Shown piece after piece: positions 61,301-63,434 of a stretch of 63,434 bases of DNA. The notes under the pieces were generated by a model. The model was given only the letters and a program-made list of their open reading frames with translations. It was not told the origin of the DNA and ran no database searches. Position 1 is the first letter of the stretch, and every line of letters starts with the position of its first letter. The position numbers were made by a program, and so were the translations under genes. The stretch comes from an uncultured Eggerthellaceae bacterium (lineage in GTDB: Bacteria > Actinomycetota > Coriobacteriia > Coriobacteriales > Eggerthellaceae): NCBI GenBank assembly GCA_910584145.1, contig CAJTXX010000007.1, positions 1 through 63,434 on the forward strand. Reading direction: 5' to 3'.

Positions 61301-62077
61301 TTGGGCATCATCGACTTCTTCATCAATCTGCTGCGCGACCCGCGCGGCTTCATCGCTGGCTGGATCATAGCGCTGGGCCCTGTGTGGGTGTACTCGCCGC
61401 TGTTCCTCATCGTGTTCGTGGAGACGGGTGTGGTGTTCTTCCCGTTCCTGCCGGGCGATTCGCTGCTGTTCGCGGTGGGCGTGTTCAGCGCGCCGGGCGG
61501 CGGCCTGAACCTGGCGGCCAGCCTCATCGTGTTCTATGCGGCGGCTATCTTGGGCAACACGTCGAACTACTGGATAGCGCGCTTCCTAGGGCATCGCATC
61601 ATCGATTCGGGGAAGGTGAAGGCGCTCACGCCCGAGCGCATGGCGAAGCTCGACGGCTTCTTCGACAAGTACGGCGGGCTCACCATCGTCATCACGCGCT
61701 TCATGCCGTTCTTCCGCACATTCGCACCCTTCATCGCGGGCACGGGGCATATGAATTTCGCGCGCTTCACGCTGTGGAACTGCATCGGCGGCGTGGCGTG
61801 GGTCAGCTTGTTCGTGCTGGTGGGGTACTTCTTCGGCGGCGTGCCGTTCGTGCAGGAGCACTTCGAGGTGATCGTGCTGGGCATCGTGGCCGTGTCGGTG
61901 GCGCCCGCCATCATCGGCGCCGTGAAGACCGCGCTCGATTCCCGCAAGAAGAAGGCCGGCAAGCCGCTCGACGCCTCGGAGGAGGAAGCGGTCGAGGAGC
62001 GCGAGGAGCGCGAGGCCAGCGCCCTCGCTGCCGAGAAGGCCCTCCGCGCCGAAGCCGAACGGGAGCTGCGTAAATAG
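61301..62077 (+). CDS. DedA-family membrane protein
   Basis: A 258-aa member of the DedA (SNARE-associated/VTT) family of lipid-carrier translocases. ETGVVFFPFLPGDSLLF, NTSNYWIARFLGHRII, ITRFMPFFRTFAPFIAGTGH and MNFARFTLWN are the family marks, including the Glu and the FMPFFRT arginine region. The C-terminal about 45 residues are a charged Glu/Ala/Lys coiled tail. TTG start at 61301, six bases after GAGGAG; no better start lies inside. DedA homologues recycle undecaprenyl phosphate or flip phospholipids; the exact lipid here is unknown. Confidence 0.92.
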   Translation: MGIIDFFINLLRDPRGFIAGWIIALGPVWVYSPLFLIVFVETGVVFFPFLPGDSLLFAVGVFSAPGGGLNLAASLIVFYAAAILGNTSNYWIARFLGHRIIDSGKVKALTPERMAKLDGFFDKYGGLTIVITRFMPFFRTFAPFIAGTGHMNFARFTLWNCIGGVAWVSLFVLVGYFFGGVPFVQEHFEVIVLGIVAVSVAPAIIGAVKTALDSRKKKAGKPLDASEEEAVEEREEREASALAAEKALRAEAERELRK

Positions 62078-62080
62078 CCT

Positions 62081-62129
62081 GCATGTGCCATGTTTCACAT
62101 GCAATCAGGGCGTTCCAAATTGCATGTGA
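62081..62129. repeat. overlapping inverted repeats upstream of mntA-hepT
   Basis: GCATGTG / CACATGC (62081-62087, 62096-62102) and TCACATGCAA / TTGCATGTGA (62095-62104, 62120-62129) share the middle arm, so only one hairpin can form at a time. Position fits a dedA terminator or an operator for the pair downstream. Confidence 0.6.
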
Positions 62130-62218
62130 GGGTTGCTGGCATCCTTATCGTGCGCTGCATGTATGGTGTGACAAGGCTTGCGTGCGTGACGGTGCCGAAC
62201 TATCGAGGAGAAACGGCG

Positions 62219-62287
62219 ATGCGTGATATCATGTTTTTGTTTGGTCGCAAAGGCAGGAGGCGGTATGTCGGTTTCTGGAGTGCTTGA
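62219..62287 (+). CDS. possible 22-codon leader overlapping the mntA start
   Basis: ATG at 62219 with GAGGAG eight bases upstream; encodes MRDIMFLFGRKG then a basic/aromatic end, stopping 20 bases inside mntA in another frame. Might couple translation into mntA. It could be chance; composition is not decisive. Confidence 0.3.
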   Translation: MRDIMFLFGRKGRRRYVGFWSA

Positions 62288-62564
62288 GACATCCGAGATT
62301 CGTGCCATGATACTTCCGCTTCTGGAGCAGTATGGAATGCGCTCCGCCAGTCTTTTTGGCTCCTATGCCCGCGGCGAGGCCGACGAAAAGTCGGACATCG
62401 ATATCCTTTTGGAGGGCGGCGCCGGTTTCAGGCCGCTTGACATCTTCGGGGTTGCGGAAGGTCTCCATCGTGCATCGGGCAAGCAGGTCGACGTATTCGA
62501 GGTGTCCGAACTCGATGCTGGCGCATTCCGCGACACTGTTCTGCGCGAGGCGGTGCGGTTGTGA
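62265..62564 (+). CDS. mntA: MntA-type nucleotidyltransferase antitoxin
   Basis: A 99-aa minimal nucleotidyltransferase: ASLFGSYARGEADEKSDIDI with the Gly-Ser pair (32-33) and the two catalytic Asp (44, 46), then RPLDIFGVAEGLHRASGKQV and DVFEVSEL. In studied MntA-HepT pairs this enzyme inactivates HepT by adding AMP to its active-site Tyr. AGGAGG is six bases before the ATG. Overlaps hepT by four bases. Confidence 0.9.
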   Translation: MSVSGVLETSEIRAMILPLLEQYGMRSASLFGSYARGEADEKSDIDILLEGGAGFRPLDIFGVAEGLHRASGKQVDVFEVSELDAGAFRDTVLREAVRL

Positions 62565-62902
62565 AGAGCGATGATTATCGCCTTGAGCGCATATCCGCAG
62601 TGGGTCATCAGCTTCTGCAAGTGATCGGCTCTCGGTCGATAACGCGGGATATGCTCATTCGTGATCTCGAGACGCAGTGGCTAGTGACCACGCCTTTGTA
62701 CAACATCGGAGAGCAGGCGAATTGTCTTTCGCTGGAATTTGTTGAAAGCCATCCAGGGGTTCCGTGGGTTCAGATCGCTGGGCTCAGGCATCGGCTCGTT
62801 CATGATTACGAAGGTACCAATTGGAATATGATCGCGGCCGTTGTCTTCGATGAGCTGGCGCCTTTCATCGAGCGCGTAGACGATTTATTAGCGTCCGGAT
62901 AA
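62561..62902 (+). CDS. hepT: HepT-family RNase toxin
   Basis: A 113-aa HEPN-domain protein. The active motif Rx4HxY is Arg76...His81, Tyr83 (LRHRLVHDYEGTNW); PLYNIGEQANCLSLEF is the preceding helix. GTG start inside the mntA stop (GTGA). Cleaves tRNA or mRNA in known members. Both genes are intact with all motifs, so a functional pair is expected. Confidence 0.9.
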   Translation: MKSDDYRLERISAVGHQLLQVIGSRSITRDMLIRDLETQWLVTTPLYNIGEQANCLSLEFVESHPGVPWVQIAGLRHRLVHDYEGTNWNMIAAVVFDELAPFIERVDDLLASG

Positions 62903-62967
62903 TGTGCAGAGACTTCCGACGGATCGTCGTGCATATCGCTTCATGCTACGGCGGGTCGAGGCATTTA

Positions 62968-63410
62968 CTAGAGTCCCTTTACTCCCAGTACCACCAGAAC
63001 ATAGGCCATGACCCGCGCGAGGGTATTGTCGTCAAGCGCGCCCATCGCCTCAATGGCTCCTTCGTCTTCGCACGCTCTTAGGTCCATAGCGCGTAGGGCT
63101 TCGTATTGCACAAACCCGTAGACCGGATTTCCAGAAGCAATGGGAACGTGAAGGGGGTAATGATCGTCCGGCCATTATCCAGTGAAGATGCACGCAGGGT
63201 CATAGTCGGCGAAGGGCGATGCGGCAAGTGGGCGTTCGTGCGATCGCTCGTCACCCTGTATTATTTTCCGGGGGGAGAGGGCATCGGCGGCTGCCTGCGC
63301 TCAAGCGAGAATCCCGATTCGTCGTGAATTCGATATCCTTGCAGTGTCAAGGTTCCTTCAATATATGCCTCATCGGAATCGGTTGATTCGCAAAGCCAGC
63401 CGTACACCAT
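62968..63410 (-). pseudogene. decayed or frameshifted gene, unknown family
   Basis: Minus-strand protein-like pieces in order: from ATG 63410, MVYGWLCESTDSDEAYIEG to PMPSPPGK, stop; then, in the next frame across a C6 run (63270-63275), IIQGDERSHERPLAASPFAD to FTG and a TAA; then DDHYPLHVPIASGNPVYGFV to a stop at 62968-62970. The last piece ends in a hydrophobic segment VMAYVLVVLGVKGL. Composition is coding-like throughout. One base gain in the C run joins the first two pieces; the TAA is a second lesion. No good ribosome site precedes the ATG. No plus-strand gene is supported here. Confidence 0.5.
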
Positions 63411-63434
63411 AGCTGCTCAGGGATGATCCATGCT

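Noticed and set aside
63106..63327. 73-codon plus-strand open frame at the end of the window
   Set aside because: It has no ribosome site and poor composition, and lies antisense to a more protein-like, broken minus-strand gene.

Overview
The window is GC-rich chromosomal DNA. Gene content (twin-arginine-exported DMSO-reductase-type enzyme with TorD chaperone, fused accD-accA, stand-alone TrpB2-type tryptophan synthase, giant repeat-containing surface proteins with a LAQTS-type C-terminal anchor) points to the Coriobacteriia, probably an Eggerthellaceae-like gut anaerobe. This placement is inferred from gene content and composition, not from a marker-gene tree. TTG or GTG starts are frequent (fabK, leuD, hepT, dedA, 36108, trp leader).

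Layout. 1-8 kb: purC, a small membrane protein, one-chain purL, a 50-aa acidic protein, a MoaE-family protein and lysA. 8.2-21.7 kb: a co-directional five-gene cell-surface locus made of a giant BspA/InlB-like protein (split at a G9 tract), two paralogous single-pass membrane proteins, a small secreted protein and a second giant wall-anchored protein. 21.8-27.4 kb: an AAA/DUF4143 ATPase, homoserine dehydrogenase, a HAD phosphatase, a PF06541 membrane protein and a YefM-YoeB pair. 27.4-35.2 kb: a divergent type II fatty-acid cluster (fabG-fabF-fabZ-accDA leftward; acpP-fabK-fabD-deformylase-like rightward). 35.2-41.2 kb: a DUF2064 transferase-like protein, two 2-hydroxyacyl-CoA dehydratase/activase-related genes, tRNA-Leu(UAA) and two PH-domain membrane proteins. 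41.2-44.3 kb: leuC, leuD, leuB. 44.3-48.2 kb: a membrane-anchored serine hydrolase, hisS and a Phd-RelE/ParE pair. 48.6-54.8 kb: a DmsA-DmsB-NrfD-TorD operon followed by gntR-slipin. 55-61 kb: aspS, a small 4-TM protein, trpB2 with its own attenuator, and an M20 dipeptidase. 61-63.4 kb: SRP RNA, dedA, MntA-HepT and a decayed gene.

Most notable signals. (1) A transcription attenuator in front of trpB2: a short leader peptide with three consecutive Trp codons, an antiterminator segment and a terminator. (2) The surface locus: its first giant gene is interrupted at a G9 homopolymer that could be a phase switch, and its C-terminal region looks like the small secreted protein of the same locus, which suggests subunits of one surface assembly. 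(3) A perfect 40-bp inverted repeat (111 bp in all, 37 codons) carried in frame in the linker of the accD-accA fusion. (4) A deformylase-like protein at the end of the fab operon whose catalytic HExxH glutamate is glycine. (5) A 227-bp palindromic, MITE-like element before aspS. Three toxin-antitoxin-type pairs are present, and operator-like palindromes are visible upstream of two of them.

Limits: all calls are from reading the sequence and from knowledge of families; no search, alignment or folding program was run. The G runs at the window start and at 8744-8752 could be sequencing or assembly artefacts.
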